DNA of 64,000 nt, from positions 248,001 to 312,000 of the forward strand of contig NZ_VLKI01000004.1 in NCBI RefSeq assembly GCF_007830235.1, written 5' to 3'. Position 1 is the first letter of the stretch; the number at the start of each line of letters is the position of its first letter. The notes beneath the pieces are model-generated. The model was not told the origin of the DNA. It worked only from the letters and a program-made list of their open reading frames with translations, and made no database searches. Below, piece by piece: positions 54,411 to 62,845 of this stretch. The stretch comes from Cytobacillus oceanisediminis (GTDB lineage Bacteria; Bacillota; Bacilli; Bacillales; Cytobacillaceae). Made by a program: the position numbers and the translations under genes.

Positions 54411-56232
54411 ACAGCTCAAAAGACCATTCCAATATAAAAAAATTCCTCTCCAGCTTGACGAAAAGGTTTCACTAGGGAAAAAGGCGAAATCAAAAGATAT
54501 GGGTGCGACTTTAAAGCGGATTTGGACCTTTCTTTCCTATAATAAGAGCTTGTTGTTCCTAGTTCTTCTCATGGTGCTCATCAGTTCCGCATTGGCTTTG
54601 TTAGGCCCATTTTTAGTGGGGGTGGCCATTGATGAATATATTGTCACACGAAATAGCGATGGCTTTATCACCTTGCTGGCAGGGCTGGCGGTGATCTATG
54701 TGTTTCACTCGCTTTCACTCTGGTTCCAGAACTATTGGATGATCGGCATCGCCCAAGAAACTGTTTTTACGATGAGAACAAAGCTTTTCAGGCATTTGCA
54801 TAAGCTGCCGATTCCTTTCTTTGATAAACGGCAGCAAGGAGAATTAATGAGCAGGGTTACCAATGATATCGAGAATGTCAGCTCTACCTTGAATAGCTCG
54901 GTTATCCAGGTGTTCTCCAGTTTGCTTACCCTAATTGGCACGATTTCTGTGATGCTGTGGCTGAGTCCGCTGTTGACGCTGATCACGCTCATTATTGTTC
55001 CATTAATGTTTCTTGGCATGAAATGGATTACAAAAAGGACAGGAAAACTATTCAAGGAGCAGCAAAAAAATCTGGGCGAGCTGAATGGTTTTATTGAAGA
55101 AACGATATCAGGGCAACGAATCATCAAAACGTTCTCACAGGAAAAAAAGGTCATTGCCGAATTCCATGAAAAAGGGGAAAAGCTTAGGAGAGCAGGATTT
55201 TGGGCGCAGACCTACTCAGGGTTTATTCCGAAGCTAATGAATGTCCTGAATAACCTTAGCTTTGCCATAATTGCTGGGATAGGGGGCATTTTTGCTCTAA
55301 ACGGAATGATCTCGATTGGTGTCATTGTCATATTTACCGAGTATTCCCGCCAATTTACCCGTCCACTGAATGACCTGGCAAACCAATTTAACACGCTGCT
55401 GTCTGCGATTGCCGGAGCTGAGCGGGTATTTGACATTATGGATGAAGAGGAAGAGTTTAAGAATGAAAAGGATCTTAAGGAGCTTTCGCATATTAAAGGA
55501 GAGGTCGAGTTCTGCAATGTATCATTTTCATATGAAGAGGATGGCAATACGGTAAGGAATGTTAACCTCCATGTGAAAGCGGGACAGACGGCTGCTTTCG
55601 TAGGTCCGACCGGAGCAGGGAAAACAACCATGGTCAATTTACTGTCGCGCTTTTATGAGCGGGATACAGGAAGCATTTTAATAGATGGACAGGATATCTC
55701 CCTTGTGAAAAAAGAAAGCCTGCGGAAGAATATGGGTTTCGTCTTACAGGACTCCTTTCTATTCCGGGGTACGGTCCGTGAAAATATCCGTTACGGAAGG
55801 CTGGAAGCTTCAGATGAAGAAGTTGAGAAAGCAGCAAAGCTCGCCAACGCCCATTCGTTCATCATGAAGCTCCCCCAGCAATACGACACCGTTTTAAGCC
55901 AGGACGGAAGCGGTATCAGCCAGGGGCAAAAACAGCTGTTATCTATTGCTAGGGCGTTCCTCGCTAATCCTGGCATTTTGATTCTGGATGAGGCAACAAG
56001 CAGCATTGATACTGTGACAGAACTAAAAATCCAGGATGCCCTGCAGGAACTGATGAAGGGCCGGACCAGCTTCGTCATTGCCCATCGCTTAAATACCATT
56101 CAAAATGCAGATAAGATTTTTGTCCTTGAAGAGGGGTGCATTATTGAAGAAGGTACGCATGAATCGCTTCTCATACATGAGGGCTTTTACTATCAGCTGC
56201 ATGGTAAAGCTGCAGTTGGTGCACATGCATGA
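54403..56232 (+). CDS. ABC exporter half-transporter B (catalytic ATP site; YfiC-like)
   Basis: A 609-residue exporter half: 6 helices after an N-terminal extension, ATPase domain with Walker A GPTGAGKTT, Walker B LILDEATSSID (catalytic Glu), IAHRLNTI (switch His), but signature ISQGQKQ instead of LSGGQ. Together with half A it makes one full and one degenerate ATP site, as in TM287/288 and BmrCD. Drug or lipid export is likely; substrate unknown. Confidence 0.87.
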   Translation: MLKQLKRPFQYKKIPLQLDEKVSLGKKAKSKDMGATLKRIWTFLSYNKSLLFLVLLMVLISSALALLGPFLVGVAIDEYIVTRNSDGFITLLAGLAVIYVFHSLSLWFQNYWMIGIAQETVFTMRTKLFRHLHKLPIPFFDKRQQGELMSRVTNDIENVSSTLNSSVIQVFSSLLTLIGTISVMLWLSPLLTLITLIIVPLMFLGMKWITKRTGKLFKEQQKNLGELNGFIEETISGQRIIKTFSQEKKVIAEFHEKGEKLRRAGFWAQTYSGFIPKLMNVLNNLSFAIIAGIGGIFALNGMISIGVIVIFTEYSRQFTRPLNDLANQFNTLLSAIAGAERVFDIMDEEEEFKNEKDLKELSHIKGEVEFCNVSFSYEEDGNTVRNVNLHVKAGQTAAFVGPTGAGKTTMVNLLSRFYERDTGSILIDGQDISLVKKESLRKNMGFVLQDSFLFRGTVRENIRYGRLEASDEEVEKAAKLANAHSFIMKLPQQYDTVLSQDGSGISQGQKQLLSIARAFLANPGILILDEATSSIDTVTELKIQDALQELMKGRTSFVIAHRLNTIQNADKIFVLEEGCIIEEGTHESLLIHEGFYYQLHGKAAVGAHA

Positions 56233-56253
56233 GATGGGGCAGCCTATCATAAT

Positions 56254-56292
56254 AAGGCGGACTTGAGCAATTTCGAGTCCGCCTTTTATTCT
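56254..56292. terminator. Terminator of the exporter operon
   Basis: AAGGCGGACT and AGTCCGCCTT, then TTATT, with a loop of 12; between convergent genes. Confidence 0.85.
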
Positions 56293-56318
56293 ATCTATTA
56301 AGTTTTAAGAGTCCTCCT

Positions 56319-57380
56319 TTAATTCGAAAACTTCATAGCGAAGTCTATAAGCATTTTTACATATAAATGGATAGAGTGAGGAAGAACATATTCTTTATCA
56401 CCGTGCCAGTTTAAGCCGGAAGGGCCAAATTCGATAGCCGGTATACCATAATTAGCGAAAAAGACCGTATCGGCAGAACCGTGCTGCCCGAAGAACACTG
56501 CTTTATCTTCCGTATGTTTCTCGACGATCGGTTCGAGCATAAGGATGAATGGGTTGTCCCTTTCAGTAACAAGCGGTTTACTGAACATATTGATGATTAC
56601 TTCGCCATTTGTAATGCCTTCAATTTGTTTGATGACGTCTTCATGATTCTGTGTAGGCAAGTAGCGGATATCATAGGACATCACACATTTTTCAGGAACT
56701 TTATTATATACATCGCCGCCCTTAATTTTAGCCAAATTAATAGATGGGTATGGATAGAACTCGGATGATTCTTTTGCAAAAGGCAATTTTAGTAGTTTTT
56801 GATGGACTTCAAAGGCTTTTTCAATTGCGTTTACCCCTTCCCAAGGACGGCTGCCATGGGCTGGGTCCCCTTCAATTTCGATATCCAGCCTGATAACGCC
56901 TTTTGCTTCTAGCGCGATCCCCAGCTGAGTGGGTTCAGAACAAATGACAAAATCACCGCGAAACCCCTGCTCTGCGAGATAGCCGGAACAATTAAACCCG
57001 CCTATTTCTTCATCTGATACAATTTGGAGCTGTATTTTCACGCCTATGGGTTTATTGTGAAGCTCTTTGACCGCACACATCATGGCAGCAACTCCCGCTT
57101 TCATATCAGCTGCACCGCGGCCATAGATTTTATCTCTCACTTCCACAGGAATAAATTGCTCATCCTTTCCTGACACAACATCGACATGGCCATTAAAGAT
57201 GACGGTTTGATCACCGCTTCCAATCTCGCAGACTGCCATTTTATATCCGTTGTTTTCAATCAATTCAGAAGGGAGGTCATGGCCTGACAGCCACTGGTGG
57301 CAATATTCGATTGCCCGGTTTGCCCCCTCCTTGGTAGAACTGTTAATTGAAATGAGATCCTTCAATACATTCTCAAGCAT
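56319..57380 (-). CDS. M20-family peptidase/deacylase (ArgE/DapE-like)
   Basis: A 353-residue metallohydrolase with the M20 motifs: FNGHVDVVSG, GRGAADMKAGVAAMM, SDEEIGG, ICSEPT, and the C-terminal GPSGLNWHGDKEYV. AAAGGAGG precedes the ATG. It likely releases an acyl or amino acid group from a small N-substituted amino acid. Stands alone. Confidence 0.83.
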   Translation of the reverse strand: MLENVLKDLISINSSTKEGANRAIEYCHQWLSGHDLPSELIENNGYKMAVCEIGSGDQTVIFNGHVDVVSGKDEQFIPVEVRDKIYGRGAADMKAGVAAMMCAVKELHNKPIGVKIQLQIVSDEEIGGFNCSGYLAEQGFRGDFVICSEPTQLGIALEAKGVIRLDIEIEGDPAHGSRPWEGVNAIEKAFEVHQKLLKLPFAKESSEFYPYPSINLAKIKGGDVYNKVPEKCVMSYDIRYLPTQNHEDVIKQIEGITNGEVIINMFSKPLVTERDNPFILMLEPIVEKHTEDKAVFFGQHGSADTVFFANYGIPAIEFGPSGLNWHGDKEYVLPHSIHLYVKMLIDFAMKFSN

Positions 57381-57530
57381 ATTTTAAAAGGTCCTCCTTT
57401 AGTTTTAACTGAATCCGTTTTGCAAACATATCTTTCCTATTCCCGGCTTTGGGCAGAAGAAATCGTACTTTTAAAAATTACTTTTAGAAGAAGAACTTTC
57501 ATTTGGCTTCAACTCTCCAAGCCAATAAAA

Positions 57531-57553
57531 AAGGAACTGAAGAAAGGTTCCTT
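57531..57553 (-). terminator. Isolated minus-strand terminator-like hairpin
   Basis: AAGGAAC...GTTCCTT, with seven consecutive T on the minus strand. No gene ends here, so it may close an unseen minus-strand transcript from the DnaA-box region. Confidence 0.45.
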
Positions 57554-57574
57554 AATCTCAGCCCAACTGAATCC

Positions 57575-57592
57575 GGCAAGTTTAACAGAGCT
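57575..57592. repeat. Relic of the palindromic repeat family (right end only)
   Basis: GGCAAGTTTAACAGAGCT matches the right end of copies 2 and 3, without the rest of the element. Confidence 0.45.
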
Positions 57593-57662
57593 AAAAAGAC
57601 AAAAAGTTAAATGACCCCTTCCCAGTAAGGGGAAAAAAAGGTATGATAATCAGGTTGTTTAC

Positions 57663-57833
57663 TTATTCACGTAGTTATCAACATATTAAAGCTTGTTCTA
57701 AAAGTGATCCACAAACTTATCAACGCTATCCACAGAATTCGATGGAAATATCCACAGGATTTTATTAACATCCATAAAAAGATGTAATATACCACGGTGA
57801 AAGCTGTTATTTAACTTATTAACATTATCCACA
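57663..57833. promoter_or_regulatory. DnaA-box cluster in a 700-bp gene-free region
   Basis: One perfect DnaA box TTATCCACA (57825-57833) and single-mismatch forms at 57663 (TTATTCACG), 57675 (TTATCAACA), 57705 (TGATCCACA), 57726 (CTATCCACA) and 57748 (ATATCCACA), with weaker forms TTATCAACG (57717), TTATTAACA (57762, 57816). All lie in the same orientation within 171 bp. Such clusters outside oriC are known in B. subtilis, where they tune initiation or gene expression. No gene is seen from 57381 to 58093. Confidence 0.7.
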
Positions 57834-58093
57834 TCCTTGTGGGAAAATATCTGTTCACAACTTGATCAAACTTAGCCCAATAATTGTGAAAAATTGGTGA
57901 AGTCCATTGCAGAAAGGCGTTGGAAGGAGTATATTAAAAGTGAAGAAAGATAGTGAAATACTTCACAAAGTGGTTCGCTTAAGCTTCCTTTCTTCCAAAG
58001 AGCTGGCCGGCTTTTAAAAACCCTAAATGGGTTGAAAATTTTTTATCAGATAATGTGAATAATTTCACAACAAAAAATATGGAGATGATTATC

Positions 58094-58600
58094 ATGAAAT
58101 GGTGGAAAACTCCGCAAGCGGCAGCAGCGTGGACAATACTAAGAATTTGGCTTGGCATACAATGGCTTGAAGCAGGGTGGCACAAATTAGCAGATGGGTT
58201 TGATGCAGGCGGATTTATGCAGGGGGCTATTGCAAAAGCTGGCGGCGATCATCCTGCAGTGCAGGCTTGGTACGCAGGATTCCTTGAAAGTGTAGCAGTG
58301 CCTAACGCAGATTTATTCAGCTTTTTAGTTGCATGGGGCGAAGTGCTTGTTGGTATCGGACTTATCCTAGGTGCAGCAACAATCCCAGCTTTAATCGCAG
58401 GTGCATTTATGAACCTTAACTTCTTACTGGCAGGAACTACAAGCACTAATCCCGTATTATATACAGCCGCAATCATCCTTCTCTTTACCGGAAGCGGTGC
58501 ATACTTCTGGGGCGTTGACAGATTTGCAATTCCATATATCAAGACGATGATGAAAAAAGGCGGAAACAGCATCGGCAAAAGAGAAGTCCATAATCACTAA
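58094..58600 (+). CDS. DoxX/DoxD-family membrane protein
   Basis: A 168-residue protein with four hydrophobic helices (WTILRIWLGIQWLEAGWHKLADG; SFLVAWGEVLVGIGLILG). The ATG at 58094 follows GGAGATG. Related in fold to the DoxX gene at 7127. Function not settled; possible quinone-linked role. It is downstream of the DnaA-box cluster, which may affect its transcription. Confidence 0.83.
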   Translation: MKWWKTPQAAAAWTILRIWLGIQWLEAGWHKLADGFDAGGFMQGAIAKAGGDHPAVQAWYAGFLESVAVPNADLFSFLVAWGEVLVGIGLILGAATIPALIAGAFMNLNFLLAGTTSTNPVLYTAAIILLFTGSGAYFWGVDRFAIPYIKTMMKKGGNSIGKREVHNH

Positions 58601-58610
58601 TTTAATGAGA

Positions 58611-58641
58611 AGAAGCAGGGATATTGCCCTGCTTCTTTTTT
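58611..58641 (+). terminator. Terminator of the DoxX/DoxD gene
   Basis: AGAAGCAGGG and CCCTGCTTCT, then T run. Confidence 0.9.
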
Positions 58642-58674
58642 AAAGATAGGGAAGTATATCTTTATACTTTGATA

Positions 58675-58750
58675 ACTGTCTAGCTTCAGCACCATTGAAA
58701 AAGAGCTGCTTCCATATGGGAAGCTATATGTCTGGCTGCTTAGCGTTTTT
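58675..58750. repeat. Shortened intergenic repeat with a CTGTCTAGCTTCAGC start
   Basis: CTGTCTAGCTTCAGCACC at the left and GGCTGCTTAGCGTTTTT at the right resemble the ends of a second repeat family I know from Bacillaceae (TGTCTAGCTCCAGCGCC...GCCGCTTACGC). The middle is reduced to a hairpin (GCTTCC/GGAAGC) that also fits as the yfhD terminator. The right end overlaps the yfhD stop codon. Confidence 0.4.
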
Positions 58751-58928
58751 GTCTGCTTCTAGCACGCTGGTCAGCCGCCTTGGAACGTGCCATTGCTTCG
58801 AGGTCATCGTGATCGGCAAGATCGCGGTCAAATTCTACGTCTAAACCATCCGATTTCATGTTCTTTGGTACTTGTGGAAGTGATGCTTTGTTTCGGTCAC
58901 GAGTCTTATGCCCATGTGCACGACCCAT
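58740..58928 (-). CDS. yfhD: YfhD family protein
   Basis: A 62-residue, highly charged small protein (MGRAHGHKTRDRNKASLPQVPKN; DVEFDRDLADHDDLEA; ARSKAADQRARS), matching the Bacillus YfhD family. Its function is unknown. Its stop codon lies in the end of a repeat. First of the yfh block. Confidence 0.9.
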   Translation of the reverse strand: MGRAHGHKTRDRNKASLPQVPKNMKSDGLDVEFDRDLADHDDLEAMARSKAADQRARSRQKR

Positions 58929-58951
58929 TTTAAAAAACCCCTTTCAACAAT

Positions 58952-58987
58952 AAAAGTACGGAAACAGATTGCTTCCGTACTTTTATC
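58952..58987 (-). terminator. Terminator of yfhE
   Basis: AAAAGTACGGAA and TTCCGTACTTTT, exact, between yfhE and yfhD. Confidence 0.85.
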
Positions 58988-59020
58988 ATGTGCCATTTAT
59001 AAGGCTGGTATAGGTGGTAA

Positions 59021-59146
59021 TTAATGTTTTGGCTGTCTTCCAGCAAATCCGCCGGCTTTGTCAGCTCTTTTGAATTCTCTGGAATAGGTTACTTCCTGCA
59101 TGCTGGATAATGTACTTTTGGATTTGTCTTTTTTCTTTTTGTCCAT
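59021..59146 (-). CDS. yfhE: YfhE family small protein
   Basis: A 41-residue basic protein (MDKKKKDKSKSTLSSMQEV...REFKRADKAGGF) preceded by AAAGGATGA. It occupies the yfhE place between yfhD and yfhF, and the EFKRADKAGG part fits the YfhE family. Function unknown. Confidence 0.75.
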   Translation of the reverse strand: MDKKKKDKSKSTLSSMQEVTYSREFKRADKAGGFAGRQPKH

Positions 59147-59272
59147 TTTGTATCATCCTTTCAAAATATGCTTCAACTTTCCTTATTTTTCCCTTATTTG
59201 AAAGAATTGATACTGAAGATTCCGCGAAAAAATGGATTTTGCTGCTTAGAATAAACTTCGCAAATAATCCAA

Positions 59273-60178
59273 TTATAAGTATATATCCGTTAATGCTGGC
59301 TTCAAGCTCTTAAACAAAAATTCATACCCGTATGCTGTCAGTTTCTTCGGCAGCACTTTTTGGCCCTCTAATACAAGGGTGCTCATTTCTCCCAGGACTA
59401 TTTTTAAAGCAAAGCCTGGAGCAGGAATCCAGTGAGGGCGATGGAGAACCTCTCCAAGGATCTGGCCAAATTCATACATTGTAACCGGATTTGGCGAAGT
59501 AAAATTGACCGGCCCTTGCAGCTGTTCTTTTTCTATGCAAAATAGGATCCCGCTGACAACATCATTCAAATGGATCCAGGAAACCCATTGACAGCCAGAT
59601 CCAACTGTACCACCAGCAAATAATTTATAGGGGAGCGCCATTCGTGGAAGGGCACCTTCATTTTTCTCGAGAATAATACCAAAACGGCAAAAAATTGTAC
59701 GGACCTCCCATTCTTCCGCTTTGGAGGCCTCCATTTCCCATCGCCTTACTGTCTCAGCTAAAAAGTCAGAGCCTGCGTTTTTGGATACTTCCGTAAAAGT
59801 TTCATTTTCTGAAGTCCCATAGTATCCGACTGCACTTGCGTTAATTAAGGTATAGGGCTTTTCTGCCAGACGGCTGATAATGCGAAGCACTTCCTTGGTT
59901 GCTGTAATCCGACTGTTGAAAATACGCTTCTTGCGTTCCAATGTCCATCTGCCGCTGTTAATGGATTCCCCAGCCAGATTGATAAATACATCTATTCCTT
60001 CAAGCTCATCCTCCGGTGAATCAGCTTTATTCAACCACTGTACATAATAAAGATTTTTGGAATTTTGTTTGTTCCCAGCATTTCTCGTTAAAATAAAAAG
60101 CTCGTGTCCGTTCTCCAATAATTTTTTCGTCAAGGCGCTTCCAACGAAACCGGTACCTCCTGTTATGGCTATTCTCAT
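59273..60178 (-). CDS. yfhF: TIGR01777-family sugar-nucleotide-epimerase-like protein YfhF
   Basis: A 301-residue extended-SDR protein: Rossmann motif AITGGTGFVGSALTKKL, INLAGESINSGRW, SAVGYYGTSE with the Tyr of the YxxxK region, and the C-terminal DUF1731 (HWIPAPGFALKIVLGEMS...LEGQKVLPKKL). ATG 60178 follows AAAGGGGAA, so the TTG further upstream is not used. Divergent from recX. Confidence 0.88.
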   Translation of the reverse strand: MRIAITGGTGFVGSALTKKLLENGHELFILTRNAGNKQNSKNLYYVQWLNKADSPEDELEGIDVFINLAGESINSGRWTLERKKRIFNSRITATKEVLRIISRLAEKPYTLINASAVGYYGTSENETFTEVSKNAGSDFLAETVRRWEMEASKAEEWEVRTIFCRFGIILEKNEGALPRMALPYKLFAGGTVGSGCQWVSWIHLNDVVSGILFCIEKEQLQGPVNFTSPNPVTMYEFGQILGEVLHRPHWIPAPGFALKIVLGEMSTLVLEGQKVLPKKLTAYGYEFLFKSLKPALTDIYL

Positions 60179-60280
60179 GGGAAATTCCCCTTTCAAGTGG
60201 CAATACTTTCTTACATCTTACGACGTTTTTCTTTCTAAAACCTTTTTTAAATGTGTTACATTAAAAAAGAGGTGGAGAAA

Positions 60281-61090
60281 ATGCCGATTATTACGAAAAT
60301 CACTGTACAGAAAAAGAAAACAGACCGCTACAATATATATATGGATTATGGCAAGGGTGAAGAATACGCGTTTAGTGTGGATGAAGATGTTTTAATTAAA
60401 CACCAGCTGAAAAAAGGACTGGAGCTTGATGAATTCGCACTTAGTGAAATTGGCTACAAGGATGATATACGCAAAGCCTATAACACTGCTATTCAGTATT
60501 TATCCAGAAGGATGCGCTCAGAAACCGAAGTCCGCAAACATTTAGCTGAAAAAGAAGTTGAAGAACCTGTTATACAGGAAGTTATACACAAATTATATGA
60601 CTATAAATTTTTAAACGATGAAGAATTCGCAAAAGCTTTCGTGCGTACACAAATGAACACTTCAGATAAAGGCAAAGGATTAATCCGCAATGAACTCAGG
60701 GAAAAAGGAATTTCCTCAAAATTAATTGAGGAAGCATTGGAGGAGTATCCCATGGAAATTGAGCTCGATACAGCAATAAAGCTTTGCGGTAAACAGGCAC
60801 AAAAACTTTCCCGTGATTCCTCAAAGATAATCAAGCAAAAACTAGAACAAATGCTCATGCGCAAAGGTTTTAATTTTGAAATTATTCAAGCAGCCATTGC
60901 GGAAACTGAGCTTGAAAAAGAAGAGGACGAAGAGATGGCAGCTCTAAAATTCCAGGCAGAAAAAGCCAAGAGAAAATATGTAAAGCTGCCAAAATTTGAA
61001 TACAAGCAGAAAATGAAACAAACCTTATTCCGCAAAGGATTTTCATTTGACTTAATTGCGCAGTATTTAAATGAAGAAGAGGATATATAA
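60281..61090 (+). CDS. recX: RecX regulatory protein
   Basis: A 269-residue RecX: three-helix repeats (YLSRRMRSETEVRKHLAEKEV; KLYDYKFLNDEEFAKAFVRTQM; GLIRNELREKGISSKLIEEAL; and a final RKGFSFDLIAQYL), binding RecA filaments and modulating recombination. ATG 60281 follows GAGGTGGAG. Ends at a bidirectional terminator. Confidence 0.92.
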   Translation: MPIITKITVQKKKTDRYNIYMDYGKGEEYAFSVDEDVLIKHQLKKGLELDEFALSEIGYKDDIRKAYNTAIQYLSRRMRSETEVRKHLAEKEVEEPVIQEVIHKLYDYKFLNDEEFAKAFVRTQMNTSDKGKGLIRNELREKGISSKLIEEALEEYPMEIELDTAIKLCGKQAQKLSRDSSKIIKQKLEQMLMRKGFNFEIIQAAIAETELEKEEDEEMAALKFQAEKAKRKYVKLPKFEYKQKMKQTLFRKGFSFDLIAQYLNEEEDI

Positions 61091-61092
61091 GA

Positions 61093-61122
61093 AACACATG
61101 GCATAAAGCCATGTGTTATTTT
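61093..61122. terminator. Bidirectional terminator of recX and the SDR gene
   Basis: AACACATGGC and GCCATGTGTT, exact, then TATTTT. Confidence 0.85.
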
Positions 61123-61793
61123 CTGTTAGACTCTATCACAATTGTATCTTCATCAATGCTGTCCAAAATCAACTCTGCAACTTCTTTAGGAGAGCGAAGC
61201 CTTGATTTATCCTTGATGTGGTCGCTTTCATCCCAGAAAGGTGTGTCCATGCCGCCCATATATACGGCTTTGACCTTGATATTTGTATCCTCAAGCTCTT
61301 TCTGCAGGCTCTCTGTGAGCCCTCTTACAGCAAATTTGCTTGCCACATATCCAGCTTCATTTACCTTTCCTTTTAGGCCCGCTGTGGAAATGATATTCAT
61401 CAGCAATCCTTCGTTTCTTTCTTTTAAATAAGGCAAAATTGCCTGTGACATATAAATAGTGCCAAGTACATTAGTATCAAGCATTTCGCTAATTTCTTTT
61501 TCAGCCATTTCTTCAAATGGGCCAAAGTGGCCAACTCCGGCATTATTAATCAAGCCGAAGAGAGGATAGCTTCGGACTGCATCCTCTATAAATTGGCGGA
61601 CTTCTTCGAGCTTGGTGACATCAACAGAAAAGGATTGTGCGCTTCCGCCGGCATCTTGTATTTCCCTTTCCACTTTCTTAAGTTTCTCGAGTGTCCGTCC
61701 CGTCAAAATGATATGGAAGCCTTGTTTTGCGTATAATAATGCAAGTTCCCTTCCTAATCCTGATCCTGCACCCGTAACTATAAGGGATTTCAT
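61116..61793 (-). CDS. Short-chain dehydrogenase/reductase
   Basis: A 225-residue classical SDR: TGAGSGLGRELAL (cofactor), NNAGVG, catalytic Ser region IISTAG and YVASK (Tyr-Lys). Substrate unknown. AAAGGAGTG precedes the ATG. It interrupts the recX-yfhH order known from B. subtilis. Confidence 0.9.
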   Translation of the reverse strand: MKSLIVTGAGSGLGRELALLYAKQGFHIILTGRTLEKLKKVEREIQDAGGSAQSFSVDVTKLEEVRQFIEDAVRSYPLFGLINNAGVGHFGPFEEMAEKEISEMLDTNVLGTIYMSQAILPYLKERNEGLLMNIISTAGLKGKVNEAGYVASKFAVRGLTESLQKELEDTNIKVKAVYMGGMDTPFWDESDHIKDKSRLRSPKEVAELILDSIDEDTIVIESNRK

Positions 61794-62017
61794 ATTTGTA
61801 TCACTCCTTTTGAGAACTATTCTATAAAAATCATTTTAGCAAAATCGGCAGTGTATTTCTTTTCGTAGGCTTTAGGTCTGAAAGCTCCAGTCTTTTCTAA
61901 CCATGTTTTTTCCCATATACTTAGCTATGTAGAAAAGTTTTTTAAATAATAAATCCTCTATAGGTTAGAGTGTTCCAAACAGGATTTAATTATCTAGAGA
62001 AAGTAAGAGGGATCGTT

Positions 62018-62344
62018 ATGCAGGAGAAAAGATATAGCACAATGACGACATATGAATTGCAGCAGGAAATCGCCAGCCTGAATGAAAAAGCCAGGAAAGC
62101 AGAACAGATGGGTATGGTGAATGAGTTTGCGGTACTGGAGCGAAAAGTGATAATGGCTAAGTCCTACCTGCTCAATCCGGATGATTTTAAGCCAGGGGAA
62201 TTATATCAAATTGAAGGGGATCCAGGAGTGTATTTTAAAATTGAATATATGAATGGAGTATTTGCTTGGGGATATCGGTTAAATGGAAAGGGAGAAGAGG
62301 CTTTGCCGATTTCTATGCTTAAAAAAATGGAAAAAAGAGGATGA
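62018..62344 (+). CDS. yfhH: YfhH family protein
   Basis: A 108-residue protein (YSTMTTYELQQEIASLNEKARKAEQMGMVNEFAVLERK; MAKSYLLNPDDFKPGELY; FAWGYR) that matches Bacillus YfhH in sequence and place. An N-terminal helical part is followed by a small beta domain. Function unknown. ATG 62018 follows AGAGGGATCG. Confidence 0.9.
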   Translation: MQEKRYSTMTTYELQQEIASLNEKARKAEQMGMVNEFAVLERKVIMAKSYLLNPDDFKPGELYQIEGDPGVYFKIEYMNGVFAWGYRLNGKGEEALPISMLKKMEKRG

Positions 62345-62364
62345 TTTGAACATCCTCTTTCAAC
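62335..62364. terminator. Terminator between yfhH and the YpzG-like gene
   Basis: AAGAGGATG and CATCCTCTTT; the stop codon of yfhH lies in the loop. On the minus strand a T run follows, so it serves the YpzG-like gene as well. Confidence 0.65.
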
Positions 62365-62368
62365 CAGT

Positions 62369-62527
62369 TTATGATCTCTTTCTAGTTTGTCTTTCTAAAA
62401 TGATGAGGTCTTGAGTTTGCTGGGTTTCTCCATTCACCTGTGAATGGGCCTTTTTAGGCCGGAAGTTTGGAGAAGTAAATGGACTGGAGTACGGATTGTC
62501 GCCAAAAAACTTTTTGCTGTTTCCCAT
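62369..62527 (-). CDS. YpzG-like small protein
   Basis: A 52-residue protein (MGNSKKFFGDNPYSSPF...RPKKAHSQVNGETQQTQ). The KKAHSQVNGETQQTQ stretch is characteristic of the YpzG family. GAGGAGG precedes the ATG. Too short for ordinary gene calls, but the RBS and terminator support it. Likely a sporulation-related small protein by family, unproven. Confidence 0.75.
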   Translation of the reverse strand: MGNSKKFFGDNPYSSPFTSPNFRPKKAHSQVNGETQQTQDLIILERQTRKRS

Positions 62528-62546
62528 AACCAAGCCTCCTCAAATT

Positions 62547-62717
62547 TTAAAAATCAGGTGTATCGTTCTCTCGGTTTGATGAAGCTCTCATCCGTTCTTG
62601 AGGGTGTGTATTGATGGTGCCATCAGCCCGGCGTGAAGCGTACTCCGCTTTAGCCCGTGGCTCGCCCTCTAATTTATTGTTGTTTTGATTTGGGAAATTT
62701 CTTGCTTTATTGCGCAT
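62547..62717 (-). CDS. sspK: Small acid-soluble spore protein K (SspK)
   Basis: A 56-residue protein with the SspK core ([41 protein letters not shown]). Made in the forespore in B. subtilis. ATG 62717 follows TAGGAGGC. It shows that the host forms spores. Confidence 0.93.
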   Translation of the reverse strand: MRNKARNFPNQNNNKLEGEPRAKAEYASRRADGTINTHPQERMRASSNRENDTPDF

Positions 62718-62845
62718 AAGCAGCCTCCTAAAACGGAATAGAGAGTGAACAGCATTAATGCCATTCACGTAGTACTATTATTTGTTTTTGTAAGCTAGGC
62801 TATGATGATTAAAGCCCTTTAATAAATGGTAATGAGGTGATTTTT

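Noticed and set aside
57663-57833. Chromosomal origin oriC
   Set aside because: The DnaA-box cluster is real, but none of dnaA, dnaN, recF, rpmH or gyrB flank it and no clear AT-rich unwinding element with DnaA-trios was recognised. It is treated as an oriC-distal cluster.
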